64,000 nucleotides of DNA from Jeotgalibacillus proteolyticus (GTDB taxonomy: Bacteria; Bacillota; Bacilli; Bacillales; Jeotgalibacillaceae), in assembly GCF_002926065.1 (NCBI RefSeq), contig NZ_PREZ01000004.1, positions 529,672 to 593,671 of the forward strand, read 5' to 3'. Position numbers and translations under genes: made by a program. Below the pieces are notes generated by a model. The model had not been told where the DNA came from and made no database searches. It worked only from the letters and a program-made list of their open reading frames with translations. Numbering within the stretch: position 1 is the first letter of the stretch; every line of letters starts with the position of its first letter. Shown in pieces: positions 43,976-52,925 of this stretch.

Positions 43976-45517
43976 CTATTTCCATGACATTTCATACACA
44001 TTCAGCTTTTCATCTACACGTTGAGTGAAATTTAACGATGTGCTAATAGCGTAAAGGTCAGCTTGCTGCCATAATGGCACCCATGCTGCCTGCTCGACTA
44101 AATCCTGCTGAATTTCTTCATAGCCTGCTTTACGCTCGTCCTGATCAAAGAGCTGATTAGTTTGAGTGATTTTTTCTTCAATATCTTCTTGGTAAAAGCT
44201 GCTATATGGGGCTTCTTGAGTGAATAAATTTTCAATAGTGGACTGCCCGTCAAAAGCAGGGCCCCAGCCTAAGATATACATATCACCTGTTTCTCTATTT
44301 TGGATTTTCTCTAAATGTCTGCCCCATTCGTTCACTTGAACATTTACTGTAATCCCTATGCTCTGCAGCTGTGATGCAATGGCCTGAGCAACATGTGAAT
44401 CCATTGGATATCGCCCGCTCGGTGTATCTAATGTTAGCGTTAATTCGTTTGGATCATATCCTGCTTCTTCAATCAGCTGAACGGCAAGGTCGGGATCATA
44501 GCCATAGTCCTCTGTTTCTGTATAGTCTGAATTTATTTGAGAAAGCGGACCGGTTATTCTTGTCCCATAGCCATTTAAAACGGTTTCCAGTAATTCATCT
44601 GCGTCAATGGCATAGTTAATGGCCTGGCGAACCTTAACATCCTGTAATGGACCCTCAACAAGATTTGATAGTGCCAGATAGTTGATTCTTGAAGAAGCGA
44701 TCTCTCCTATTTCCTCACTGTCAAATTGTTCTACAGAATCAACAGGGATGTTTTTAAATAGATGGATTTCACCACTCATAAAGGCTGACATTCTGGCACT
44801 AAACTCTGGGATAATTCTAAATTCCACTTCTTGAATGTCAGGACTTCCCTGCCAATAATCTTCATAAGCCACAAGCTTCAGGTGATTATCTCTGGACCAG
44901 TCAACAAATGTGTAAGCACCGGTTCCGACAGGTTCATTGGAGGCTTGTTCAATTCCTACTTCCTCAACATATCCAGGCTCTACAATCAACAGATCCTCAG
45001 CTATACGTTGAATCATGCTTGGAAAAGGAACAGAGGTATGGATTTCAACCTCATATTCTGAAACGGCAACGACCTCTTCCACATTCGCCCATCTTGACCG
45101 ATAAAAAGAGCCATTTTCCTCATTTAATATATAATCAATACTATATTTAACGGCATCTGCATTAAACTGGGCTCCATTATGGAAGGTAACGCCTTCTTTT
45201 AATTTCAGGCGCCAAGTAAGCTCGTCAATGTTTTCCCATTCCTCTGCTAGTACAGGAACAAATTCTCCTGTTTCTCCTTCACGATCAATGAGAGGATCAT
45301 AGATATTTCGGATTAATGTATCTGTCGTGTAATTCACATCGTGGTTTGCCATTAGGGTGGAAGCATCCGCTTCAAACCCAATAACCAGAGGACCGCCATT
45401 ACCATCTTCACCAGAATCTGATTGGTTACTAGTGCTATCAGTATTCGTACCTTCTGTACATGCTGCCAGAACCAACACCATGACTAAAAGAAATGCAATG
45501 ACCCCTTTTTTTCTAAG
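43976..45517 (-). CDS. Peptide/opine-type solute-binding lipoprotein (family 5)
   Basis: 513 residues from ATG 45517 with AAGGGGGAAAAAGTA before it. The signal MLRKKGVIAFLLVMVLVLAAC gives a lipobox Cys at residue 21. WRLKLKEGVTFHNGAQFNADAV is the family 5 signature; VRQAINYAIDADELL follows. The ligand may be peptides or another amide; it cannot be read here. It overlaps the MarR gene by 5 nt and is the first transport gene of the operon. Confidence 0.9.
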   Translation of the reverse strand, partial: LRKKGVIAFLLVMVLVLAACTEGTNTDSTSNQSDSGEDGNGGPLVIGFEADASTLMANHDVNYTTDTLIRNIYDPLIDREGETGEFVPVLAEEWENIDELTWRLKLKEGVTFHNGAQFNADAVKYSIDYILNEENGSFYRSRWANVEEVVAVSEYEVEIHTSVPFPSMIQRIAEDLLIVEPGYVEEVGIEQASNEPVGTGAYTFVDWSRDNHLKLVAYEDYWQGSPDIQEVEFRIIPEFSARMSAFMSGEIHLFKNIPVDSVEQFDSEEIGEIASSRINYLALSNLVEGPLQDVKVRQAINYAIDADELLETVLNGYGTRITGPLSQINSDYTETEDYGYDPDLAVQLIEEAGYDPNELTLTLDTPSGRYPMDSHVAQAIASQLQSIGITVNVQVNEWGRHLEKIQNRETGDMYILGWGPAFDGQSTIENLFTQEAPYSSFYQEDIEEKITQTNQLFDQDERKAGYEEIQQDLVEQAAWVPLWQQADLYAISTSLNFTQRVDEKLNVYEMSWK

Positions 45518-45959
45518 CATTACTTTTTCCCCCTTTTTTAAATGATAAAATTCTTTCAATTTCCTCCATAGAACGAATTAAAATATCGATATCCTTATGA
45601 TCAATTTCTTCAATCATCCTCCTCACATTCCCGCTGGCATTATTGGAAAGATCTCTTAGAACTTTCTCCCCCAGTTCAGTTATATGCAAATATTTTTTTC
45701 GCTTATCAAAACTGGAGGGTACTCTTCTAATAAGACCTCGATCACTTAGATCATTAATAATTCTGCTCACATACCCTTTATCAAAATCGAAAAATTCGGA
45801 CAATTCCGAGGCTGTAGCGTTGTTCCGCTCATTAATTTCGAATAATAACATGGCCTCTGACATTGAATAAGGACTGCCATCCGTATACTGAGAATACAAA
45901 CCTACTACATTAAGATAAAATCGATTAAACTTTTTTATTTTTTGAATGTTTTCTTCCAC
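45513..45959 (-). CDS. MarR-family transcriptional regulator, first gene of the importer operon
   Basis: About 148 residues: SMSEAMLLFEINERNNATASELSEFFDFDKGYVSRIINDLSDRGLIRRVPSSFDKRKKYLHIT is the winged helix. The start is taken as GTG 45959 with GAAAGG 9 nt ahead. An upstream TTG at 46004 would give a longer protein but sits on the predicted transcription start. It probably represses its own operon through the palindrome just downstream of the promoter, and responds to the imported compound. Confidence 0.85.
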   Translation of the reverse strand: MEENIQKIKKFNRFYLNVVGLYSQYTDGSPYSMSEAMLLFEINERNNATASELSEFFDFDKGYVSRIINDLSDRGLIRRVPSSFDKRKKYLHITELGEKVLRDLSNNASGNVRRMIEEIDHKDIDILIRSMEEIERILSFKKGGKSNA

Positions 45960-45989
45960 AAAATTCAGCCTTTCGACAACATTATATTT

Positions 45990-46042
45990 AGTTGCCCGTA
46001 GCAACTTGATTTAATAGTAATTATTATGGTTGTTTTTGTCAA
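45990..46042 (-). promoter_or_regulatory. Promoter and candidate MarR operator
   Basis: On the minus strand TTGACA (46037-46042), 17 bases, TACTAT (46014-46019) form a good sigma-A promoter. AGTTGC..GCAACT, a perfect 6-bp inverted repeat (45990-46006), covers the expected start of transcription. Confidence 0.65.
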
Positions 46043-46185
46043 CTAGTTTTCAGAAATTTTACATTTATTGAATTATTCATGATAGATCCCCTTCTTAGCT
46101 ATGTGGTGTTCTGATTAAGGGGTACTTTTTAAGAATAGAGAGGATGCCTTCAGGAAACTTTATGACCACTTTGGAGATAAAAAAT

Positions 46186-46224
46186 GACCCTAATTTCCTC
46201 TTCTTGAAAAAGGAAATTAGGGTC
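46186..46224 (-). terminator. Terminator after the endonuclease/phosphatase gene
   Basis: 13-bp perfect arms GACCCTAATTTCC / GGAAATTAGGGTC, followed on the minus strand by TTTTTT. Confidence 0.85.
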
Positions 46225-46302
46225 TTAATAGGTCTCGACTTATTGATCAGGCATCTAGTGGTCAATTTGGTTTTCCGGCTATGTTCTAATCATCTCTAAC
46301 GC

Positions 46303-47097
46303 CTAACCATCAATCTCAACCAGTGCTACCACCGGATAATGATCAGAAGGATACCCTTCCTCTACAATGCTGCGGTCAACCTTCGTCCCCTTCACATCAA
46401 TACCTTCCGTGGTAAAAATATAATCAATCGGCTCTCCTTCACCCCCGCCCTCAAATCCATGAAATGTTCGGCCGGTAGCTTCCTCCAGCTTTTCGAAGGC
46501 ATCATTTAACTGAATGGTTGAGCCGTTTATTGGCAGTTGGCCTTTGAGATAGTGGATCGTTTTATTTTCAGGCTCACTGTTCAAGTCACCCATTAAAATG
46601 ATCGGCAAATTTGTTTGGACTTGATGCTGTTTGATCTTTTCTCCGATCAGGTGAATGCCATTTTCTCTAGCCCGCTGACTAATATGATCCAAATGAGTAT
46701 TGTACACGATGAACTTTTTATTCGGATTTTCTTTTAGCCCAAACACTGCCCATGTGCAAATACGTGGATAATCACTTTCCCAGCTGATGCTCCCTGGCAC
46801 GTCAGGCTGCTCCGATAGCCAGAACTGACCGTGATCGATTACCTCAACCTGATCTCTTTGAAAGAAAATAGCACAAAACTCGTCCTCATCCCCGCCGCGT
46901 CGATCCTCACCAAGCCAGCTATAGCCAGCCAATCCATCTTCTAAATCCTTCAGCATATGGCGTTTGCCCTCCTGCGTACCGAAAACGACTGGATCATGAG
47001 GTCTAATTATTTTAGCCGCTTTCTGGGATCGAAAACGCCATGCATTCTCTCCATCCTCAGGAACATCAACCCGCAGATTAAATGTAAGTATGTTCAT
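46303..47097 (-). CDS. Endonuclease/exonuclease/phosphatase-family protein
   Basis: 264 residues of the DNase I-like fold: MNILTFNLRVD, the metal Glu in FGTQEGKRHML (about residue 43), NTHLDHISQRAR, LMGDLNSEPEN and the final SDHYPVVA. Relatives include sphingomyelinase-like and sugar-phosphate or nucleic acid phosphodiesterases; substrate not known. No signal peptide is evident, so it is cytoplasmic. A truncated copy of its 3' end lies at 38116-38223, so this gene family was once duplicated in this genome. Confidence 0.85.
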   Translation of the reverse strand: MNILTFNLRVDVPEDGENAWRFRSQKAAKIIRPHDPVVFGTQEGKRHMLKDLEDGLAGYSWLGEDRRGGDEDEFCAIFFQRDQVEVIDHGQFWLSEQPDVPGSISWESDYPRICTWAVFGLKENPNKKFIVYNTHLDHISQRARENGIHLIGEKIKQHQVQTNLPIILMGDLNSEPENKTIHYLKGQLPINGSTIQLNDAFEKLEEATGRTFHGFEGGGEGEPIDYIFTTEGIDVKGTKVDRSIVEEGYPSDHYPVVALVEIDG

Positions 47098-47283
47098 TTC
47101 TTGGAACCACCTTTTACATAAAGATTTTTAGCACGACAAAAGGTACTCAACACTTTCAGTTTAGAATACACGTCTTTCATTTCACCAAAGGTAAAATACT
47201 CATTTGATACCACTTAATAGGATCCAACGTCCTTCTCTTCTCCATTAATCTCTCATTTGTTAATAAAAGGTCGCTAAGTATAA

Positions 47284-47430
47284 CAAGTGAATTTTTACGG
47301 TTCTTTAAAGGATCAAGATTTATTCGCAATATCTCTCTGTTTACCGGAATCCATTTTTGCCGCTAAAGGAATTGTTAATGCCACCGGTTATATCGGCACT
47401 TTCTTTTACGGATTTATTCTAAGCTTTTAG
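47284..47430 (+). pseudogene. Possible 3' relic of a membrane protein gene
   Basis: An open plus frame ends SIFAAKGIVNATGYIGTFFY then GFILSF and a stop. It reads like the last segment of a transporter but has no credible start, signal or ribosome site, and its family is not certain to me. The rest of the gap 47098-47458 shows nothing else. Confidence 0.3.
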
Positions 47431-47458
47431 GACCATTTGGTCTCTGTCTTTGTTTTAA

Positions 47459-47501
47459 AAAAGCAGAATCCTGAGCAATCTTCATCAGGGATTCTGCTTT
47501 T
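47459..47501 (-). terminator. Terminator after the GntP gene
   Basis: AAAAGCAGAATCC.TGA pairs with TCAGGGATTCTGCTTTT; A/T-rich flanks on both sides. Confidence 0.85.
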
Positions 47502-47532
47502 CTATTTTGACTTTTTTTCTCACTAAATTGAT

Positions 47533-48888
47533 CTATGAAATAAACAAACTGATACTGAATACGACTGCAAATCCCACAAAACCAATAATGGTTTCCATCA
47601 CTGTCCATGTTTGCAGCGTTTCTTTCTCTGTTAATCCGAAGAATCGATTGACCAGCCAGAAACCTGAGTCATTGACATGAGAAAAGACTGTGGCGCCTGA
47701 AGCAATTGATATAACCAGCAAGCCAAGCATAGCAGCAGATACATCGACCACTTCAAGCACTGGGGCAATTAAGCCTGCTGCTGTAATCATTGCGACCGTT
47801 GCAGAACCTTGCGCAACACGAACAAATGTAGCAATCAAAAATGCGAGCAAAATTAAAGGCATGCTGGAGTTTGCCATCATGTTTCCTAAGACATCACCGA
47901 CGCCGCTATTGATCAGCGTCTGCTTAAAGACGCCCCCAGCTCCGGTAATCAGGATAATAATTCCTGCAGGCTCAAGGGATTTTGTTGCGATTTTTCGAAC
48001 TTCTTCTTTCGTATACCCTCTTTTCGTTCCAAGGAAATAAAACGTCAGTAAAGTAGAGATTGTTAGCGCTACGAATGGATGACCAATAAAAGTAAAGATT
48101 TCCCGAACATTATTGCCTTCTGGCAGTACTGTTCCTAAAACGGTGTTTAAGATGATTAAAAAGAGTGGGATTAAAATCAAAACAGCAACGAGAAGGAAAC
48201 TCGGTAACTCTTTTTCATGGTATTCCTTCTTACTCATTTCATTTTCAACAATGTAGTCCGGAACCTTAACATGTATTTTTCTTCCTATGTAGCGGCCGAA
48301 TACAGGTCCGGCAAGAATCATGGCAGGCAGTCCGGCAAGAACGCCGAATAAAATAACCCAGCCTAAGTCTGCACCTAACACTGATGCCACCGCGATAGGA
48401 CCAGGTGTCGGTGGAACAAAGCTATGCGTTACTGCCAGTCCGGCAAGGAGAGGCATCCCAAAATAGAGCAGTGATTTTTTTGTTTTTTGTGCCAGGCTGT
48501 AGATAATCGGCACGAGGATGACAAGTGCCACATCAAGGAATATGGGAATTGCAACAATGAAGCCCGTTAACCCTAAAGCCCATTGAACACGGCCTTCTCC
48601 AAATTTATTAACAAGGGTTAACGCAAGTCGCTCAGCACCCCCGGACACCCGGAGCAGCTCACCAAACATCGCTCCCAGACCAACTACAACAGCAATAAAA
48701 CCGAGTGTTCCTCCCATTCCTTCTTCAATGGATACGAGGATCTCCTGAAGCTCCATTCCTGAAGCGATCCCGATAAACAAACTTGAGATAAGCAAAGCTA
48801 CAAAGGCTTGAAGCTTAGACTTCATGACCAAAAACAGTAACAGCGAAATGGCGAGAATGGTTACGATAATTAAACCGCCTGCTGACAT
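47533..48888 (-). CDS. GntP-family sugar-acid:proton symporter
   Basis: 451 residues from ATG 48888 with AGGAGG 7 nt ahead. About 12 membrane segments; TVVAIMxxGxF-type features such as GLGAMFGELLRVSGGAERLA, SFVPPTPGPIAVASVLGADLG and SHVNDSGFWLVNRFFGLT are typical of gluconate/GntP permeases. It follows the D-galactonate dehydratase gene, after a 158-base gap holding a repeat and a dgoD relic. The likely substrate is D-galactonate or a related aldonate. Confidence 0.9.
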   Translation of the reverse strand: MSAGGLIIVTILAISLLLFLVMKSKLQAFVALLISSLFIGIASGMELQEILVSIEEGMGGTLGFIAVVVGLGAMFGELLRVSGGAERLALTLVNKFGEGRVQWALGLTGFIVAIPIFLDVALVILVPIIYSLAQKTKKSLLYFGMPLLAGLAVTHSFVPPTPGPIAVASVLGADLGWVILFGVLAGLPAMILAGPVFGRYIGRKIHVKVPDYIVENEMSKKEYHEKELPSFLLVAVLILIPLFLIILNTVLGTVLPEGNNVREIFTFIGHPFVALTISTLLTFYFLGTKRGYTKEEVRKIATKSLEPAGIIILITGAGGVFKQTLINSGVGDVLGNMMANSSMPLILLAFLIATFVRVAQGSATVAMITAAGLIAPVLEVVDVSAAMLGLLVISIASGATVFSHVNDSGFWLVNRFFGLTEKETLQTWTVMETIIGFVGFAVVFSISLFIS

Positions 48889-48930
48889 GGGTAAAACCTC
48901 CTCTTCCTGAAAATTTTCTGACAGAACTCT

Positions 48931-48968
48931 CAATCTATCAAGCTATTGTTCCATCCTCGTGTCTACCA
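48931..48968 (-). pseudogene. Relic of a second dgoD 3' end
   Basis: The minus frame reads GRHEDGTIA and stops, against [11 protein letters not shown] at the end of the intact gene. The match continues past the stop codon into downstream bases, so it is a true duplicate end and not chance similarity in the protein. Only about 40 bases remain. Confidence 0.6.
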
Positions 48969-49019
48969 ATACTGAAGCAATCGCTATTTATAGTGCGATA
49001 AAACGCTTTAGACAAATTT

Positions 49020-49042
49020 CGGGTGGTGCCAGGCACCCAGTC
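49020..49042. repeat. Dispersed palindromic repeat, third site
   Basis: CGGGTGGTGCCAGGCACC, 5 bases downstream of the dgoD stop and between the intact gene and its relic. Same core and orientation as at 38226. Confidence 0.7.
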
Positions 49043-49046
49043 TAAT

Positions 49047-50195
49047 CTACCATTCCGCAATTGTCCCATCTTCGTGTCTCCACACAGGGTTTTTCCAGTT
49101 GTGCCCCTTTTCTGCAAGCTTGCGGACATGATCTTCGTTTATTTCAATTCCAAGCCCTGGACCCTGAGGGATTTTTACTTGCCCTTTTTCATAATGGAAA
49201 ACGGATTTGTCCATGATGTAGTCTAGTAAATCGCTTTCGACATTATAATGAATTCCAAGACTTTGTTCCTGAATAAATGCATTATGGGCAGTGGCGTCTA
49301 CCTGTAGGCAGGCTGCTAAAGCAATTGGTCCAAGAGGACAGTGCGGAGCTACCGCAACATCATATGCTTCTGCCATTGAAAAGATCTTTTTGCACTCGGT
49401 AATTCCTCCTGCATGTGACAGATCCGGCTGAATAATGTCAGCATAGCCGTCAGACAGCAGCTTTTTAAAATCCCATCTTGAAAACATCCGCTCACCCGTT
49501 GCGATTGGAATATTCGTATGCATAGCAATATCTCTAAGCGCTTCATTATTTTCAGGCAGAACAGGTTCTTCTATAAACATCGGGCGAAATGGTTCAAGTT
49601 CTTTCGCCAATATTTTGGCCATTGGTTTATGAACTCTTCCGTGAAAATCGATGCCGATTCCAATATAATCGCCAACAGCTTCACGCACCGCTGCAATTCT
49701 CTCAACGGTTTGATCAATTTTTTCATATGAATCTACATATTGAAGCTCTTCAGTACCATTCATTTTTACTGCAGTAAATCCTGCGTCAACTACCTCTTTC
49801 GCTGCTATTCCAACTTCTGCAGGACGATCTCCTCCAATCCACGAATAGACGCGAATTGAATCACGGCAGGCTCCTCCTAACAGTTGATGAACGGGCGTAT
49901 TATAAAATTTCCCTTTAATATCCCAAAGCGCCTGATCAATTCCCGCAATAGCACTCATATGTATAGGACCTCCGCGGTAAAATCCTGAGCGGTACATCAT
50001 ATTCCAGTGATCTTCTATACGGGCCGGGTCTTTACCGATCAATTGCTCCATCAGCTCCTGAACACAAGCCTTGACTGTGAAAGCTTTTCCTTCAATAACG
50101 GGCTCCCCCCAGCCGGTTATTCCTTCATCTGTTTCAATTTTTAAAAATAGCCATCTTGGCGGTACTTGAAATAACTCATAGCCGGTAATTTTCAT
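49047..50195 (-). CDS. dgoD: D-galactonate dehydratase
   Basis: 382 residues, enolase superfamily. [32 protein letters not shown] at the start, [15 protein letters not shown] and [18 protein letters not shown] with metal residues, [18 protein letters not shown], and the catalytic His in [14 protein letters not shown]. It matches DgoD along its length and gives 2-keto-3-deoxygalactonate from D-galactonate. Its start overlaps the aldolase stop by 4 nt (ATGA). Cytoplasmic. Closely related mandelate-racemase-type dehydratases for other aldonates cannot be fully excluded. Confidence 0.92.
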   Translation of the reverse strand: MKITGYELFQVPPRWLFLKIETDEGITGWGEPVIEGKAFTVKACVQELMEQLIGKDPARIEDHWNMMYRSGFYRGGPIHMSAIAGIDQALWDIKGKFYNTPVHQLLGGACRDSIRVYSWIGGDRPAEVGIAAKEVVDAGFTAVKMNGTEELQYVDSYEKIDQTVERIAAVREAVGDYIGIGIDFHGRVHKPMAKILAKELEPFRPMFIEEPVLPENNEALRDIAMHTNIPIATGERMFSRWDFKKLLSDGYADIIQPDLSHAGGITECKKIFSMAEAYDVAVAPHCPLGPIALAACLQVDATAHNAFIQEQSLGIHYNVESDLLDYIMDKSVFHYEKGQVKIPQGPGLGIEINEDHVRKLAEKGHNWKNPVWRHEDGTIAEW

Positions 50196-50845
50196 TCGTT
50201 CGCTCCTCCTTTAATCTGCTCTGCAATCATCGTAAAACGTCTCGCTTTTTCTGTTAGATTCTTCAGGTAAGACGGATCTATTTCTGCTTTCGACTTTACG
50301 AGCGAACTCCCTAAGCCACAAGCAGCTGCCCCGCTTTTCAGGTAGCTTTCAAAGTTCTCAAGATCCACTCCTCCCGTTGGCATAAGAGGGATATGTCCTA
50401 AGGGTCCTTTGATGTCTTTGATATAATCCGGACCCAGTGTAGTAACAGGAAATACCTTGACAATATCGCAACCGCTTTCATATGCAGTCACGATTTCCGT
50501 TGGCGTCATGGCCCCCGGTATACTGATCGCTCCATATCTTTTTGTCATTTTAATCGTCTCTGTGTTGACAGAAGGTGCCAGAATAAAAGAAGCACCTGCT
50601 AATAAAGCGGCCCGGGCAGATTCAGGATCAAGCACCGTGCCAGCACCTACCGTTATAACATCTCCAAGCTCATGACACACGAGTTCAATCGCCTGCAGCG
50701 CGTTAGGGGAATTTAAGGTGATTTCAATTACCTGAACGCCGCCTTCGTGCAAAGACCGGGCTATTTTAAGTACATCCTCCGGAGACTGTCCTCTCACTAT
50801 GGGAACCATCTTGCTATCTAGTATTCTAGTCAATGCCGTATTCAT
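50192..50845 (-). CDS. KDPG/KDPGal aldolase
   Basis: 217 residues, class I aldolase. VPIVRG at the start, [13 protein letters not shown] with the catalytic Glu, and the Schiff-base Lys in [18 protein letters not shown] (about residue 135), then MPTGGV. It cleaves 2-keto-3-deoxy-6-phosphogalactonate (or -gluconate) to pyruvate and a triose phosphate. Set between the KDG/KDGal kinase and dgoD genes, the galacto form is expected (DgoA role), though Eda-type action is possible. Confidence 0.92.
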   Translation of the reverse strand: MNTALTRILDSKMVPIVRGQSPEDVLKIARSLHEGGVQVIEITLNSPNALQAIELVCHELGDVITVGAGTVLDPESARAALLAGASFILAPSVNTETIKMTKRYGAISIPGAMTPTEIVTAYESGCDIVKVFPVTTLGPDYIKDIKGPLGHIPLMPTGGVDLENFESYLKSGAAACGLGSSLVKSKAEIDPSYLKNLTEKARRFTMIAEQIKGGANE

Positions 50846-50858
50846 CGTTCATTCCCTC

Positions 50859-51809
50859 CTATCTTCTAATATCTTCATTGCTATCTGTCATAAAGTCCTC
50901 AAGGAGCTTGCGATCCGGTAAGCCTTCTATATCACCGACTGTAGTGGTTACGATAGCACCAATTGCGCACCCTCTCAGTACCGCCTGTTCATAAGACAAT
51001 TGATCTAAAAGACCTGAAATAAATCCAGCAGCAAAACCATCTCCAGCTCCGACCGGATCGATGGAATTCACCTTAAATCCAGAGACGTATGTTTCTTCCT
51101 TGCGGGAAGAATAATAAGCACCTCGATCTCCCATCTTAACAATGGTTGCGTCCGCTCCATTTTCGTTAAACAGACGGGCTATCTCTTTTTCATCCTGAAC
51201 GCCAAAGAGAAATTCTCCTTCTGAAATTCCAGGCAACACAATGTCCGACTTAGCAGCAAGCTGTAGTAACACCTCCCGTGCCTTTTCCTCGTTCCAAAGC
51301 TTTTTACGGAGATTAGGATCAAAAATCACTTTAACCGAATGTTTTTTTGCATATGTAATGGCCTGCAGAATAGCTTCATGGCAAGAGCTGCTTAAAGCGG
51401 GAGTAATCCCCGTGATATAAAGATACTTAGCCTGGGCAATGTACTCCTCATTGATATCTTTTGCTTTCAGCTTACTGGCAGCTGAATGTTGACGATAATA
51501 GTAAACCCTTACATTTTGTTCGTTAATGATTTCTTTTAGCATTAAACCGGTGGGAGATGAATCATCTTTTTTTACCCAGCTGACATCGATGCCCTCTCCT
51601 CTCACAAAGGAGAGAACGGAAGCACCAAGCTCATCGTCACCCACTCGGCTGATCCATCCTGTACGATGACCAAGCCTTGAAAGTCCGGCCATCGTATTTG
51701 TTTCTGCACCTGCAAATGCTGACTGATAGTGGCGTGCATACCTCATCAGTCCAGTGCTTTGCTGCGTAAAAGAAACCATGGTTTCTCCCAACGTCACAAC
51801 ATCCATCAT
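50859..51809 (-). CDS. 2-keto-3-deoxygluconate/galactonate kinase (PfkB family)
   Basis: 316 residues. GETMVSF at the start, GGxxxN-like AFAGAETNTMAGLSRLG, and the C-terminal PfkB signature DPVGAGDGFAAGFISGLL with the catalytic Asp (about residue 250). It phosphorylates the keto-acid made by DgoD, ahead of the aldolase. AGGGAGG precedes ATG 51809. Gene spacing of 13 nt to the aldolase and 10 nt from the regulator implies one operon. Confidence 0.9.
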   Translation of the reverse strand: MMDVVTLGETMVSFTQQSTGLMRYARHYQSAFAGAETNTMAGLSRLGHRTGWISRVGDDELGASVLSFVRGEGIDVSWVKKDDSSPTGLMLKEIINEQNVRVYYYRQHSAASKLKAKDINEEYIAQAKYLYITGITPALSSSCHEAILQAITYAKKHSVKVIFDPNLRKKLWNEEKAREVLLQLAAKSDIVLPGISEGEFLFGVQDEKEIARLFNENGADATIVKMGDRGAYYSSRKEETYVSGFKVNSIDPVGAGDGFAAGFISGLLDQLSYEQAVLRGCAIGAIVTTTVGDIEGLPDRKLLEDFMTDSNEDIRR

Positions 51810-51819
51810 GAAACCTCCC

Positions 51820-52572
51820 TTATGTTTTGATATAACCTAGCGTTTGCGAAATCTCTTCAGACACAGATAACAACTTCTGAACGATTGTATCTTTATTCGG
51901 CAGCATCCTGAACTTTGGACCCGCAATACTAATGGCCGCTGCAACTTCCTGATTGGCATTGAAGACAGGAGCGGCGATGCAGTACAATCCTTCTTCATTT
52001 TCTTCATCGTCCACTGCATACCCCTGGTTAGAATAAATCGTAAGCTGCTCAATAAGAACTGCCTTTGATGTAATGGTGTTTTCTGTAATTTTGTTTAGTT
52101 TTAGTTCGTCAAGGAGGCTGTCCCTATTTTCTTCAGGCATGAAAGCAAGAAAAGCTTTTCCTAGACCAGTGCAATAGAGCGGCTTTCTGGAACCTATTTT
52201 TGCGCCTGTCCGGATGGAGCGGTTATATTCCAGCTTGGATACATACACTAATTCATCCTCCGATAAAACAGCCATAAATACGGTTTCCTGCACATCTTCC
52301 ATCAACTTACGCAAGTGCACTTCTCCCTCTGACTGAACATCAAGTCCTTCCATCGCATTCGAGCCAATATGAATTAATTTAGGACCAAGTTTATATTTCT
52401 TCGTACCAGATTGAATCAAATAATTTCTAGTACAAAGTGTTTGCACCAGATTGAATGTGCTACTTTGTGGAAAAGAAAGGGAATCACTAATTTCTTTCAC
52501 TGTTAATCCCTCTGAATGCTCACTTAGCAGTTCCAGTATTTCCATGACACGAACGGCTGACTTTACTGACAT
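51820..52572 (-). CDS. IclR-family regulator of the galactonate operon
   Basis: About 250 residues. The N-terminal winged helix (SAVRVMEILELLSEHSEGLTVKEISDSLSFPQSSTFNLVQTL) is followed by the GAF-like ligand domain (IGSRKPLYCTGLGKAFLAFMPEE, then IAAPVFNANQEVAAAISIAG). The start is taken at 52572 behind GAGGTG. As first gene of the operon it likely represses it and is released by a keto-acid intermediate. Direct repeats in its upstream region are candidate binding sites. Confidence 0.9.
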   Translation of the reverse strand: MSVKSAVRVMEILELLSEHSEGLTVKEISDSLSFPQSSTFNLVQTLCTRNYLIQSGTKKYKLGPKLIHIGSNAMEGLDVQSEGEVHLRKLMEDVQETVFMAVLSEDELVYVSKLEYNRSIRTGAKIGSRKPLYCTGLGKAFLAFMPEENRDSLLDELKLNKITENTITSKAVLIEQLTIYSNQGYAVDDEENEEGLYCIAAPVFNANQEVAAAISIAGPKFRMLPNKDTIVQKLLSVSEEISQTLGYIKT

Positions 52573-52592
52573 CATGCACCTCATTTATTCAC

Positions 52593-52620
52593 ATATGTGA
52601 TTTCGTTTTCTATATGTGAT
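52593..52620. promoter_or_regulatory. Candidate IclR operator before the galactonate operon
   Basis: ATATGTGAT occurs twice (52593-52601 and 52612-52620), 19 bases apart, and the first lies in the palindrome CACATATGTG. It sits just before the IclR gene. The remaining gap to 52820 shows nothing else. Confidence 0.45.
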
Positions 52621-52822
52621 TCATTTAATTGAGTTTAGCAACATAACTTATAAACGTCAACCACTTTTTTCCTTTACAATTTAAGAATTCACTTAAAAAA
52701 CTACTAGCTTGATAGGATTCAAGTGAACAATTAGACGGACAGTAATGCAACCATTCCGATCTACTATGTAACTAACTGTCATATGAAAAACTTGTAAGTG
52801 GAAAGTAGTTTAAAATAAAAAC

Positions 52823-52850
52823 CCCTGCAGAGATTTCAATCTCCACAGGG
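52823..52850 (-). terminator. Terminator after the GH2 operon
   Basis: CCCTG..AGAGATT pairs with AATCTC..CAGGG; on the minus strand TTTTTATTTT follows. Confidence 0.75.
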
Positions 52851-52925
52851 CGCGGCTATTCAGTTGAACAATCGTTCATTCCCGAATGATGACACACACT
52901 AATCCATAAAAATTCATCCAGTTCT

